A stretch of DNA of 64,000 nt from Galaxea fascicularis. Taxonomy: Eukaryota > Cnidaria > Anthozoa > Scleractinia > Euphylliidae. Position 1 is the stretch's first letter. The number at the start of each line of letters is the position of its first letter. Shown here piece by piece: positions 1-11,900 of the stretch. Made by a program: the position numbers and the translations under genes. The stretch is from the NCBI GenBank assembly GCA_948470475.1, contig OX419343.1:26902878-26966877 (forward strand). The letters are read 5' to 3'. The notes below the pieces were generated by a model. It worked only from the letters and a program-made list of their open reading frames with translations, was not told where the DNA came from and did not search any database.

Positions 1-2050
1 ATTCAAGCCTTTCATTAATGGCACAAATCATCATGATCAATTAGCTATTTCCACTGATGTGAATCCCGCTTCTTTGCATAAACATCAATCTATTATTGAT
101 TATGTAATAAGTTGTACTATGCGTGCATTTTGATTGGTTTTTACTTTTGATCTAGAGAGGACAGACGCACGGATAACGTCACATTTAAAACTTTTTCCTT
201 CTGTTTTTTTTCTACAATGGCGGAAAGTTTTGAACATTTAGAGGAAATTGTGCCAGACTGGGTGGATGAAGACTTAGAAAAACGTCTTATCGAGGTTGTG
301 AACGAATTCCAAAAGCAAGAAAAGAAAAGAAAAGAAAAGACACCTTTTTTGTAGAAAATGCCCGGTCGAGCGCCACTACACGAAAAACAAAAACAACAGT
401 GACACACCCGGCTATCACCTCGTGTGCCACTTTTTTGTTCTTACCACATTTTGACGTCATCTGTGATTTATTACTGAACAGACGCACTGCAACATGGAGT
501 CTATTTGTTATTCGATTCAGTAACTGTGTACTCGCAAAGCGTGTTAAGTTCTTCGAAAACCAATGTCTATTTCCCAGTCAGAAATTAGTTATTTTTGCCA
601 GTTTTAAAACCACCTGGTTTCTTGAGTTCTAAGCATCATTACACTGACTTTAAGTGGTACTAACTGACATCCATTTTTTACACCCTAGCTAAGATCTGGC
701 TAATGAATGCTTGAATAATGTTTGAGGCCAAATATAGAAACCAGACTGTTTGCAGGTTCTAGAAGGTAATTATGAACTCAAAACAGAATTAAAGCTATCA
801 ATGATGACGTGTGTTATTAAATTACCGGTATTCTAAAAATGTTTTAACTGTTCAGACTGCTCAGACTGTTGTTTTCAGATAAGAATACAACGGAGCCTTA
901 ACTTTCACGTTGAGACTGTCAGATGCGATGAAATCCACTAAACGTGATTAGTAAGAAATCTGTATGGTCATACAATTAGTACAATCAGGCCTAAAATAAC
1001 CTGCAACTGCAGCATAATTTATTAAAAAAATTTAAAAAATGAAAGCTATTTTCGGTTGCAGTAACCTCCGGTTGTGCCGTTTCAGTTGTTGAAAAATAAG
1101 ACCTCTGGAAAAACTAAAACATCTTTTCCTATACCCATAATAATGCAACAGCTAGGTCGCAAAAGGGCAGAAGTAAAAAGCGCTCAATTAAGCAATAAAG
1201 ATCACCAGCGTGTATCACCCTCAAGCAGTTTCAAACAGTGCGACCTAGCTGCCTAGTACCGTCTCGAATCAAAATCAAACCACGCAAATACCGTGTTGCT
1301 AAGTTTCATATATAAAATTTAAATCTGTAGTCTTTCTAGATTTTCTGACATCTTTTGATTGAGACGAGACTACCGGGGGGCTTAATTGCATTGTAAGAAA
1401 TGATTGTGTAGGTTTCGTGTCGTGGTTACTATTGTTATCACCGCATGCCTGACCATTTATCGATGACAAATGTAAATGCAATACTTCACTGATACTTGTA
1501 CGGCCTTTTACACCGACCTCTGACGCGCTTGGGTTTTCCTGAAAACACACTAACGGACAAACACTGACAGAGGAAGGTGAGTGTTTTCTGCTTTGCCCAA
1601 ATTTTACTATCGGCTTTTAAAACACCGCAAGTTCTACTAATGTTTGGAAAAAGGAAAACTCATTCGATGAGATGTCCAGGATGTGTTCGTTGAGAAGGAC
1701 ATCGATACATCCCATGCTTATAGAATATTCCGAGGATTTAGTGTGATCTCAACATCCCCAACTTTGCCACAAACTTGTAGAAAACTTAAAGATCACACTG
1801 TATTTAACAATTAAATTATGAGCTCTTAATCTCTATCGCGTGATAGCTGATATGAGGGCGCAGCCCGAATCAGCTATTGCGCACAGAAATTGAGAGAGAA
1901 TAATCTAATTGTTTTAGTATAAATCTACTTGTTCAAAAACAAGTAAATACCTAAATTCAACTAAACTACAGAATACAGGGCCACTTATATACATACTATT
2001 GAATAACAATGGTGCCCATTGTTATATGCTTCGTTCTACAAAAGCCTCCG
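1..2050. other. Intergenic stretch with repeat fragments
   Basis: I see no conserved gene here apart from the 45-codon ORF at 217-354 listed separately. An inverted repeat pairs about 1967-1990 with 2076-2097 (the arm reads through 'acagaatacagggccact' and its complement), so a small hairpin element flanks the reverse-transcriptase fragment. The remaining short ORFs lack recognisable domains and overlap each other in several frames, as expected by chance. Confidence 0.5.
217..354 (+). CDS. Small acidic/lysine-rich ORF, 45 aa, unidentified
   Basis: An ATG-started ORF of 45 codons begins MAESFEHLEEIVPDW and ends in a lysine-rich run before TAG at 352-354. The N-terminal half is acidic and amphipathic and the C-terminal third is KEKKRKEK-like. 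I do not recognise it. It may be the first coding exon or remnant of a mobile element, because no continuation with coding character is obvious downstream. A chance ORF is also possible. Confidence 0.25.
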   Translation: MAESFEHLEEIVPDWVDEDLEKRLIEVVNEFQKQEKKRKEKTPFL

Positions 2051-2139
2051 ACACATGTAAATGAGGTGGACCAAAGTGGCCCTGTATTCTGTAGTTGCTC
2101 CCCTAAATTCTCCCTGCAGACCCTTTGAAAACGCGAAGA

Positions 2140-2682
2140 AGCGGCCGCCATTTTCAGTCGACAAACGCTACTCACTATCTATACTAGATATTGTCAGCGC
2201 AATACAATCTAATATGAATCTAGGTGTTTTCTCTTGTGGAGTCTTCATAGACCTCAAGAAGGCTTTTGACACTGTTGATCATAACATTTGCTTGGCAAAC
2301 TTAAGCACTATGGCTTTCGTGGAATTATTAAAGACTGGTTCTTCTCGTATTTGAATAATCGTATGCAAACAACCCAGATCGGACCTCCCATATCAAACAA
2401 AGCCAACGTAAGATGTGGTGTTCCCCAGGGATCTGTCCTTGGTTCACTGCTTTTCTTGTTGTATGTTAATGACATACACCAATGCTTGAACTCTTTGCAG
2501 ATGATACTAGTATCCTTTATGCTGATAAAAACTTAAAGTCCTTAGAAAATACTGTAAATATTGAATTACATAACCTCCACGACTGGCTAACATCCAACAA
2601 GTTAACTCTTAACACTTCAAAGACTAACTTTATAATTTTTCATCCTTATCAAAAAAGAGACACTTACCATCCGAATTTATAA
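2140..2682 (+). mobile_element. Degenerate non-LTR retrotransposon, reverse transcriptase fragment
   Basis: Three overlapping frames together show reverse transcriptase motifs in order. FIDLKKAFDTVDH (motif A, catalytic Asp) lies in the first frame. KHYGFRGIIKDWFFSYLNNR and VPQGSVLGSLLFLLYVNDI (motif B region) lie in the second. FADDTSILYAD (motif C, the catalytic FADD box) lies in the third, followed by LHDWLTSNKLTLNTSKTNF. This order is typical of LINE elements of the jockey/CR1/L2 type. At least two frameshifts and a small deletion just before FADD show it is dead. No endonuclease domain or intact 5' end is visible. Confidence 0.85.
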
Positions 2683-2689
2683 CATAACT

Positions 2690-4177
2690 AATGCAAAGCG
2701 CACACTCTGATTGGCTAATTCAGCATCTACTATTTGCCCATGGGTGTATGCTGTTGACGTACTCAATAACTAAAGCGAAGCACGCGCTTTGTGATGTAGC
2801 TCAATTTGTCAGGTGGACTCACTCGGCATTTTGACCACTGTGATGACGCGTATCGTTGTCGATAAGAGTACAGCCCACGCTAAACCACATTTGATTTTTT
2901 TTTTTACCACAATATCAAAGATAACGAAATAAATGTTTGTCTTGACAACTGAAAACACCGAGTCGGACTTGAAAGTGCACGCGCTGCATTATGCAAATGA
3001 GCTGCTTGTACGCGTCAGACTTTCAGTTTCAAAAACTTTTACAGACTCGCTTAATATGCAGAAACAATACGAAAAAAATGTTTGGGAAACGAGTAATGAC
3101 ATGAACTCGTTGTCGGTAAGAGTACAGACCACAATAAACCACATTTCGCTTTGTTTTTTACCACAATATCAACGTCAAAGAAAATGTTTTTCTTCAGGGC
3201 GCGAGCTGAAAAGGCATTGCGTGACACATTGACGCGACCAGCGTGGTATGAACTCTAAAAGACTTCTGTTGTTTCAATGTCTCAATGTTATGTTATAAAA
3301 CAAATGGTAAACGCCATAGCGTGTGCTATTGAGTTATGGATGCACTTGGGAGGTTTGCTAAGCACTCAAGAAGCTAGAATCGCACTTGGCTATCGCCTCG
3401 TGAGACTCTTACGCTTCTTTCGTGCTTAGCAACGAAAGTATGTGTTTTACCACAAGGTTACGAAGCAAACCAGGAGAAAACAAGTGCTTTTGAAACATGA
3501 GCCGAGACAACAGGCGTTTGTGGTTGCAAAATTAACCGCAGATTCTTGTTAGAAACTGTTTCTCTGGGTTTACCTCGGTGTAAAAACCTGACGAGGTTTT
3601 CTTTGTTTTGTGATCTGTTGTTGTTTCGAACATTTTGCTGTCTTTGTTTTACGTCATTCGTGCGCTTCACAGGTTTTTACACCGAGGTAGTTCCATTAAC
3701 AAGTATTGTGGCTTTTTAAAGTCAGCTTAGTGATTAATCTGCTTTTGTTTTTTGTGTTGAGTTGGCTTTAAATGACCCCCAAAAATTTTTCCTTGAGGCG
3801 CTATCAGGGGCTTTATTCTTCTCTTATATGAAATTCTCTACTTTAAACAGTGGTGAGAACAAAGGGATCAATTTCAAGCTACAGATGTCTTCTTCTGGAA
3901 CCGAAATGTTATGACAACGTACTGATAAACGTTACCTGTTGCTAACATTGATTAACATTCTCGCACGTTCTTATGCTAAAAACCCGTGACCCGTGAATCT
4001 AACGCTACAGCATAAGTTAAAATTAACAAGCGGGATTGCAAGTTGATAATCTTGCGTTTATTATTGTTATTTTTCTTTATGACTTTGATAAAGCCTGTCG
4101 AGCGAACGCTAGAATCTGTACTTTTGTTTGTTTATTACATGTAAAGGTCCGCTAAAACTGTTTATATCCTATTTCAG
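2690..4177. other. Intergenic and 5' flank of the mucin-like gene
   Basis: No conserved ORF is seen. An inverted repeat pairs about 3571-3590 ('cctcggtgtaaaaacc') with about 3671-3690 ('ggtttttacaccgagg'), and a similar motif recurs near 49979, so it is a dispersed repeat end. A good splice acceptor (atttcag) ends at 4177, 14 bases before the mucin-like ATG, implying an upstream non-coding first exon that I cannot place. Confidence 0.5.
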
Positions 4178-4191
4178 GTATCGGACGAGCG

Positions 4192-5926
4192 ATGTGGAAG
4201 GTTCCACAGACTTGCGCCTTCATTACTTTCTCGTGCCTTTTGCTAATCAGTGCACCAAACACCAAAGCCCAAGTTCCCAGCTTGCAATGCAGCGGTTACA
4301 ACTTGGGTTCACTTGTTAATAAAACAGTCGCTTTATTTGAAGTACCACCCCCAGATGGTCGTAGGCCGCTGACCATATCAACTATTCTGGATGCAGCCCT
4401 GAACAGCAGTTCCAAAAGCGAAACGGCTTTACGCTTGAGCATTGCTGAAGGATGTTTAGATTATCTGGAATTCTCGCTGCCTGAGGTTGCCCTGTTCCTG
4501 CTGAATACATCCGAATTTGAACAAATCACTTTTAATGATGTGCTACGCGGTGTGTTCGTGACAGACGTGGAATTAGTATTGCGTTACATGACTGTCTTCA
4601 AGTTTTACATCCAAAGGTTTCATTTAGTGGGTAACGAAACGTTGCTCGAATTAGCCCTCTCAAATAATCTGAGTGTCGAAACTGAGCCTGTCCTGGAGAT
4701 ACTTCTAAAGTCCTTGAATGACAGTGAACTCAATCTTCCACCATATGTCGATCTTCTCAACCGAACCACAAGGGAACTGGCAGCAATTCTGGCCGCTGAA
4801 GACAGAGAGGAGTTTAAAAATTATACATTGCTTCACTTAGTCAAGATCTCATTTGCTGGGAAAGATTTTTTCAATAACTTGCAGGTAACCATTCGAAACA
4901 TCAGGGCTTCACTTCATGTAAGCATAAGTGATATCAAAGACGAGAACGTGACGTCAGTGTTGGAACTGGTGTTAGCGAAGATTCCCAGACCAGTTCGTTA
5001 TTTAAGCTCCTATATTTTAGGTGTTGTGGGACATGAAGTGGAACTCTTGAACGTCACTTTGCAAGAGATAGCAGATCTGGCGAACAAGACAGTCGTTGAA
5101 CTTCAAACTTACAAAATTTATCCACAACTTGTGTTGTTCATCGCAAGCACAAGGGCGAAGTTAGCAGAAATCAACGGTGAAACTAGAAAGGAGATTGAAG
5201 TTGCCATTAGAGAAATCCTCGAAGCTTACAATGTCACGGTGGAACAACTAATCGAAGAATTCAACTTGACTGCAGTTCAGGTTCACCAACTGAGCCCGCT
5301 GCGAATCGAATTATTCTGCGCCAGAATCACTCTAATACGTTACACAATCAACCTTCATCTTACCTTAGCCGAAGTCGCAGTGAAAGTGAACAAGACTGAG
5401 GCAGAACTTTCTTATAATTTGACAGTGAGGGATTTCCACGTTGTCATTCGAAGGCTGCTTATTGTTCGCGCGTTTGAAGTCACGAGCAAGATGCTTGGTG
5501 TAAGTCCAGGCTTTCTGGTCAACTCACTGAATATTACCGTACCCCTGTATACCCTAAGCATGACTCAACTGGACGGATTCTTAACAGTCACTAGACACAC
5601 TGTGTTGGACTTACATGGAGTCATAACCAGGAAGTCCTTGGCATTTGTGGTTCGGATCAATGGTTTTTCCGTCACCTCCGTCTTCAAACTAACAATTGAA
5701 CAGTTCATTATTCGGGTTATGCACCTAAGTGTTCATGACTTTTTCGCCCTTAATGGACTAAATTTCGCTTACTCTCAAAAACGTGTGGAAATTCTTCGCA
5801 AATATCGTTTCGCGTATTTAGATCGCTTGTTCCAGATACACGAGGACATCCCGAAATACACGTTTAGCATCTTCCGTCATTCCGTAGTGTGGATTATCAA
5901 CAGGATCATCTTCCTTGTCGAGACAG
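4192..5926 (+). CDS. Mucin-like gene exon 1: signal peptide and novel repeat-like N-terminal domain
   Basis: This exon encodes residues 1-578. Residues 1-26 are a signal peptide (hydrophobic core [10 protein letters not shown], cleavage probably after NTKA). The rest has only three cysteines and about fifteen N-glycosylation sequons. A loosely repeated motif of the form [Y/L]-x-[L/V]-T-[L/I/V]-x-[E/Q]-[I/L/V]-A...N-K-T-x-x-E-L occurs near residues 59, 111, 150, 211, 243, 288, 347, 388 and 498. The last copy, [20 protein letters not shown] followed by FALNGLN, strongly recalls the helical part of LysM domains. I infer a degenerate helical solenoid or LysM-like repeat region; no family can be assigned with certainty. 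The start is supported by a splice acceptor 14 bases upstream and the signal peptide. Confidence 0.85.
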
Positions 5927-8900
5927 GTAAGGTATTTGGTATTAAATGACAGACACTCGGCTTTTGTTTTTAGATCAAGTGACCTGGGCACCTTCATTTC
6001 ATAGTCAACGAGAGATCTTTGTAGGCCTTCAAGCAGTTTTCGTTAAAGCTGTTCGGAATTTCTCGGAAGATCTTCGTTGATTCTCGGCCACTCGTTGTCA
6101 AAGAGAGTTGTCACGATGATCCATTTTATAATTCAACAGTTTCACCGCTGTTTGCCGCCTTGACCGGGAAAGAATAATGGTCCTAGAGCTTTTTCCTTTA
6201 ATAAAGTTGAGCTGGCGCTTTTCGCCCAAAGCGGAAACCGAATTGAGGAAACCCCTAGAGTGGGGGAGAGTGTACATGAGTCTTATTTTACATTTTTCCT
6301 TTTCTATCAGACAAGGACGAGTGCAAGCTTGGTATTGACAGATGTCACCGCCTCTCTCACTGCATCAACCTCCCAGGGACCTATGAGTGCCATTGTCCAC
6401 CCCAGGGGTATGCTGGAAGATATTGTGAAGGTAAAATGTGTGCCTAGTGCTTCTAAAGGTTGCCCTATGAGGCATTGCAAAGGGAATCTGACTTGATTTA
6501 TAAGAACCAGTCCTACATTGTAGGACGGATCGCTAAGGTTATTATTGTAAGTAGAAAACTACAATAGTTTGGTGTTGTTTTCATTAAAATCAAAATCAGT
6601 CCTTTTCTTAAAAAGATTTGCTTCTCACACTTATTATGTATTAATCATAAGAACAATCCCTGCCTGCGTGCTCTCTATTGGGAAATCGCGCCAGATCCCA
6701 ATTGAAATCTTGCTCGGAGCCTAGAACAATCCGATTGGTTGTGATCTGGTGTCGTTTAAACTTCAAAGCAGAACTGACTAAAATTTTCATCTTTGTGGAC
6801 ATACCAAACGGTTGTTTGCTTTCAGAGTTAACCAGTACCTTATGATGTGATAGTTTAATAGCCGTGTAAAGTGGACCTGATCAGACAATAGCGTTTAGAC
6901 TGAAATATACGTGTGACTATCATTCCACCATTTCAGATATTAACGAGTGCAGAGACAGAACTGCCAATTGTCCGGTGAATTCATATTGTGTCAACTCGCC
7001 TGGCTCGTATCGGTGTGAGTGTAGTACAGGATACTTTCACAACACCATCAACAACACTTGCGATGGTAAGTTGTATTTTTTGCAGTTCTTGAACATAATG
7101 TTTGGTCTGGTTTACCTACGTTTTATGTGGCTGGATTTTTGTGTTTTTCCAGATGTCAATGAATGTGACGGCAACAACAACAATTGTTTCTGGGGAAGAC
7201 TTCAGTGCATTAACACCGTGGGCTCATATGAATGCAGGTGCCCTGTTGGATATCGATTCAGTCGCTTTTGGCTTCGGTGTTTGGGTAAGTGTCACATCGA
7301 AGTGAATATCATTGTTATCATTTTTCTCTCACACAGTCTTTTACAACTTTCTGAGCGAGTCATTTTGAGAAGAATGTGAAACGTCCGTTGATTAGTCTTT
7401 TTGCTGACAACAAAATGATAAGAATGTAGCCGAAAGGTAAATTTTCAGCAGTTTTGTTTCATCTATAGTATGTTGAAAATGTTTTCTGCTCACTTCCCAT
7501 CAATCTTTTGTCTTTTTCAGTTATATGTTTTTATTTACTCTATTTAAAAAATGCATAAAGATTACAAAGCACTGTGACATGAAAATAGCGTGAAAACTGA
7601 TTGATGCCCTGAATAACATTCATCAACTGTACAACAACTGTTAATTTCTATCTAATATTCAGCAATTTTTTCCGTTCAGATATAAACGAATGCAGCGAGA
7701 ATCCAAGAATTTGTTCTGTTATCGATGCCCGTGCATTCTGCCGGGATACCTCAGGCAGCTATGAGTGTTTGTGCAGAAAAGGATTTGAAGCTTACTACAA
7801 CAACAGCGTGTCTCCAAGAGTTTTCGTGAACTGCACTGGTAAGACGTTTCCTGTTTCTCGCATTTCACCTTCGTCACCTTCACCATCATAATTATCATCA
7901 TTATCACCATCACCATCACTATCTATCACAACCACCATCCCCACCACCATCACCATTACCAACACCATCACCATCACCATCACCATCCCCACCACCATCA
8001 GCATCACCACCACCATCCCCACCACCATCACCATTACCAACACCATCACCATCACCATCACCATCCCCACCACCATCAGCATCACCACCACCATCCCCAC
8101 CACCATCATCATTACCAACACCATCACCATCACCATCACCATCCCCACCACCATCAGCATCACCACCACCATCCCCACCACCATCACCATTACCAACACC
8201 ATCACCATCACCATCACCATCCCCACCACCATCAGCATCACCACCATCCCCACCACCATCACCATTACCAACACCATCACCATCACCATCACCATCCCCA
8301 CCACCATCAGCATCACCACCACCATCCCCACCACAATCACCACCACCATCACTATCATTACCGCTGTGAGTTACCGTCATTATCACCATCACACCACAAA
8401 ATGTTAACATCATCACCACCAATATTCGTACTTGTTCACGTAGCTGATTAGACATTTTCATTTTGTTGCAGATGTTGATGAGTGCGCACGTGGTCTGAAG
8501 GTATGTCCGCCTAATTCTGAATGCGTCAACACCATTGGTGGAGATTACTGTCGCTGCTTACCAGGCTACCAAATGAGAAATGGAGAGTGTAGAGGTACTG
8601 TGCGTATCATTGTAATGACCATCAATACAATTGACCATACAGGGATGTCTGTTCGTTTCAACAGAAGCAGAAAGTAAACTGTGGAATTGTTTCAGTAAAC
8701 AATTCAACAGTGACTTATTCTTGGCTGTTTTCTTTGTACGAAACTTTCCCTGTCTCAAACCGTCAATTAAAAAATTAATTTGAGGACGATGTGCAGCCAA
8801 AGCCAGTTTGTACGTTTGCCCCCAGATCCGTCAGTAGGTTGTGTTAAACCTTTTCATGTCCTTTTCATGTCCTTTTCATGTCCGTCTATTTGAAATACGA

Positions 8901-11900
8901 CATGAAAAGAACCTTTCAACTTGGAAGACAACCTCGTCCCTAGGGCAATCCGCGCGGTACCCTCTATTGCCCTGGGGACGAGTTTGCCTGGAAGAAGATG
9001 AAGGGCAGAAGGGTAATGCATCATAAGGTATTTCTAGCCCTTTTGCCTCTGAATACAGAGAATCAGATTGCATTTCATTTTTTTTATTTTATTTACTGAT
9101 CGTTTTTTTTTTGTTCCCCAAGCCAAGAGATTTGTGCCGTTTATTCCGCATTTGGTTCGTTATATTAAAAGGCGCACGTGCGAAAAAGTGTCGGTGCCCA
9201 GCGGTTTTCCCTATTTTGGTGAAATTCACAAGAAGCTTTACGTGAGTAAGAGTTTGTCATAACGTTTCAACACGTTCATTTCGTTGTGTAATCATTAAGG
9301 AGGCTTTAAGGTTTTTTTTCCTGATGAAGTAAAAAAAAAAATCGATTGTTCATGGCCTAGTTAAGCAATCTTTCTGATCGATGCAGGAAAAAAGTTTACT
9401 TTTATCACTGACATATTGAGGAATGGCATTTCTTACATGAAATAGATACAACTAAGACTTTTGTAGTAGGAATTTAGAGGCTAGGCAAATAACTGTAATA
9501 ATATTTAATGCCGGAACGAACAACGAGAGAGCAATTGATTGAATGAACGAACAAACAAACGAACGTACAAATGAATGAATGAAAGGGTGAAAGAAGAAAG
9601 AAAAAATAGGTAAAGACAGACGAATTGAATGTTCGATCAATAAATGTTGAAGGAAGGGAAGAATCAGTGCTTCTATGAATGAATGTACGCGTTCAAGGTA
9701 TTTATCTTGTAACTGATTTAGCCACTTCAACTAATCCCGCTGTATTTTCCAGATTTGTTACAATGGTTTGATTTCACTCGGCAAAAAGTACGACCGTGCA
9801 AGCCCCAAGACACTAGAATCCCTTCGTCAAAATATTATAGCAGTATTCTGGGCCAACACTGACATAACGTTCCAAAGTAACATCATATACCAGGTCGTGG
9901 AAAGGAGCACGCCAGAATTCAGAGAGGTAACTTTTGACAGTAGCAGCCATCACAGATCTTTCCATCTAATTAAATGGTTTCTTTTCAAATCTTGCGACGT
10001 TGACGTCAAAACGTTTTTAGCTAGCTCTAGTCTTAGACGAATAAATGAACAGATTGTCTAGAACATTACATGATCTGAAGTGGGTAGTTTTCCTCCTGGA
10101 AACTAAAACGTCGTTTAAATGGCAAGAAAATTGAAATTAAGTGCAGACATAGCAACAATAACGAAGCGACGTCAGCAAAGACAGCATCATAGAGTAGCAA
10201 TGACAACAGAGAAAAATAGTAACCTGGGCAAAGAAAATGATGTACAATATCAGTGCCATCTAAAAAGTAATCTTTCAAAGACGAGTTGAACGCAGCTGGT
10301 ATCCATCCATTGTGGCATAGTGGGGTACAGAACGCGCTTTATGAAATCACTAAAATCGTCACAAACAATTATTGTTTTGTTGTTGCATTTCATAGCAACT
10401 GGACAATGTTTCTGGCGTGATCAGGAACTGCTCAGGAGCCAACGACTTCAATGCAACTTGGATGTTGATTGTGACATGGGAAAGAGTCTCACCATACGCA
10501 AGATTCTTCTTCTTCAATCCATACGGCAGTGAGGTATGAAGATTTGGAGGACAGTTTTCTTCTTTCTTCTTCTCGAGAAAAAATTGGTAGATAAATGAAC
10601 TTGAAAATATATCGAATTTAATAACCAATGATGACAAAAATTATGATTATCTGACTTCAGATATAAATACGCAAACTGTGAAGGGGGACTGTATTGCATC
10701 CTGCTGTCACTCCTCTCACACCAGTGATATGAACACGGAAACAAATTGCCACTCTTTTGAAAGCTTAAGGGAAGTAGTAAATATCTCCGAATTGATATTC
10801 TTTACGCTTTTCCCGCTTTCAGCAAAGCACGTATCAGATAGCGCTAGTCACAAATGGAACGTCAGCCCACGCAATTTACAGTTACGAAGATGGTGGAATG
10901 GAGTGGACTCGAAAATTAAAAAGAAGCTGTGTCGTTGGATATGCGACGAAGAACCCCAAGTTCAGTTACCAGGAAGCGGACTCGTTCACTGAGGATATTT
11001 TCAGCATTGATTCAAAGCAATTTCTTGTAAACGGGGTGAAGAGACGCGGATTCTTCTGTAAATCTCTTGACGCACCAGACAAACCCATACAGCTAACCAA
11101 CGAACAGATGTGCATGAACTGGTACAACGTGGAACCAGACCCGGACACCTGGTCAGAAGGACTGAGTGATTGTCCAGCCACAAGGAGACTTGCCTCACGG
11201 GACAACCGTTACCGGAATGTACGAATTCGGAGCAGAGATATTGATTGCTATGAACTGAGATGGCCGACCCGCGGGTCCCGTGCGAGCCAGCAGTGTTGTT
11301 ATTACAGAAGAGGACGAAGAAGGAATGCTTTTGTTTCCGACCCTCCATTGGCTGGAAGAACATACAGGTCGGTGAGGTGTCGAATTCCTTTTTTGCTCCA
11401 TATGGCAAAAATGAAGCGCACTACAGCATAAAGATTTAATTTAATTTGTAGCTTCACGCGTTATAATTGAAACAGGTTATTGTAGAGTATTAGGAATTTC
11501 CGGACAAACCGGACAGGATAAGGGAGGAACAGTTCAAAAAGATTTCAGTGACAGGTTAATTATGACAGAACTGTTAACAATGAAGTGTTTTAAATCTAAA
11601 ACCAACATAATTAAACAGACACGAAGAGCATAAGCCGTCAGCCAGAATACGATGAAATCAAATGTAGGCGACGCCGCGCCAGGGAAAATTCTCGTGGGCA
11701 ACACGCGATTTACCGTTGAGAAAGTGGCGCAGATTTTGACAATTAATCAAAGAGTATAAAGGAAAAAAACCGAGGTAACAGCATGTACTTTTGACACCCT
11801 ATCAAAAACTGCGCTAAGTTCATTTCTTACGCACGGAGACTTGAAATTGCAGCAATATCCCGATAAAAACGCTCTTGAACCTGGCAGAAAGCACCGCTTG

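Noticed and set aside
7795..8461. Two long overlapping minus-strand ORFs (about 180 aa, Met/Val-rich and Gly/Asp-rich)
   Set aside because: They are translations of the CACCAT triplet minisatellite in two frames within an intron; triplet periodicity keeps frames open without coding.
10066..10744. Minus-strand ORFs in the NIDO region
   Set aside because: They are shadows of introns and exons of the plus-strand mucin-like gene.
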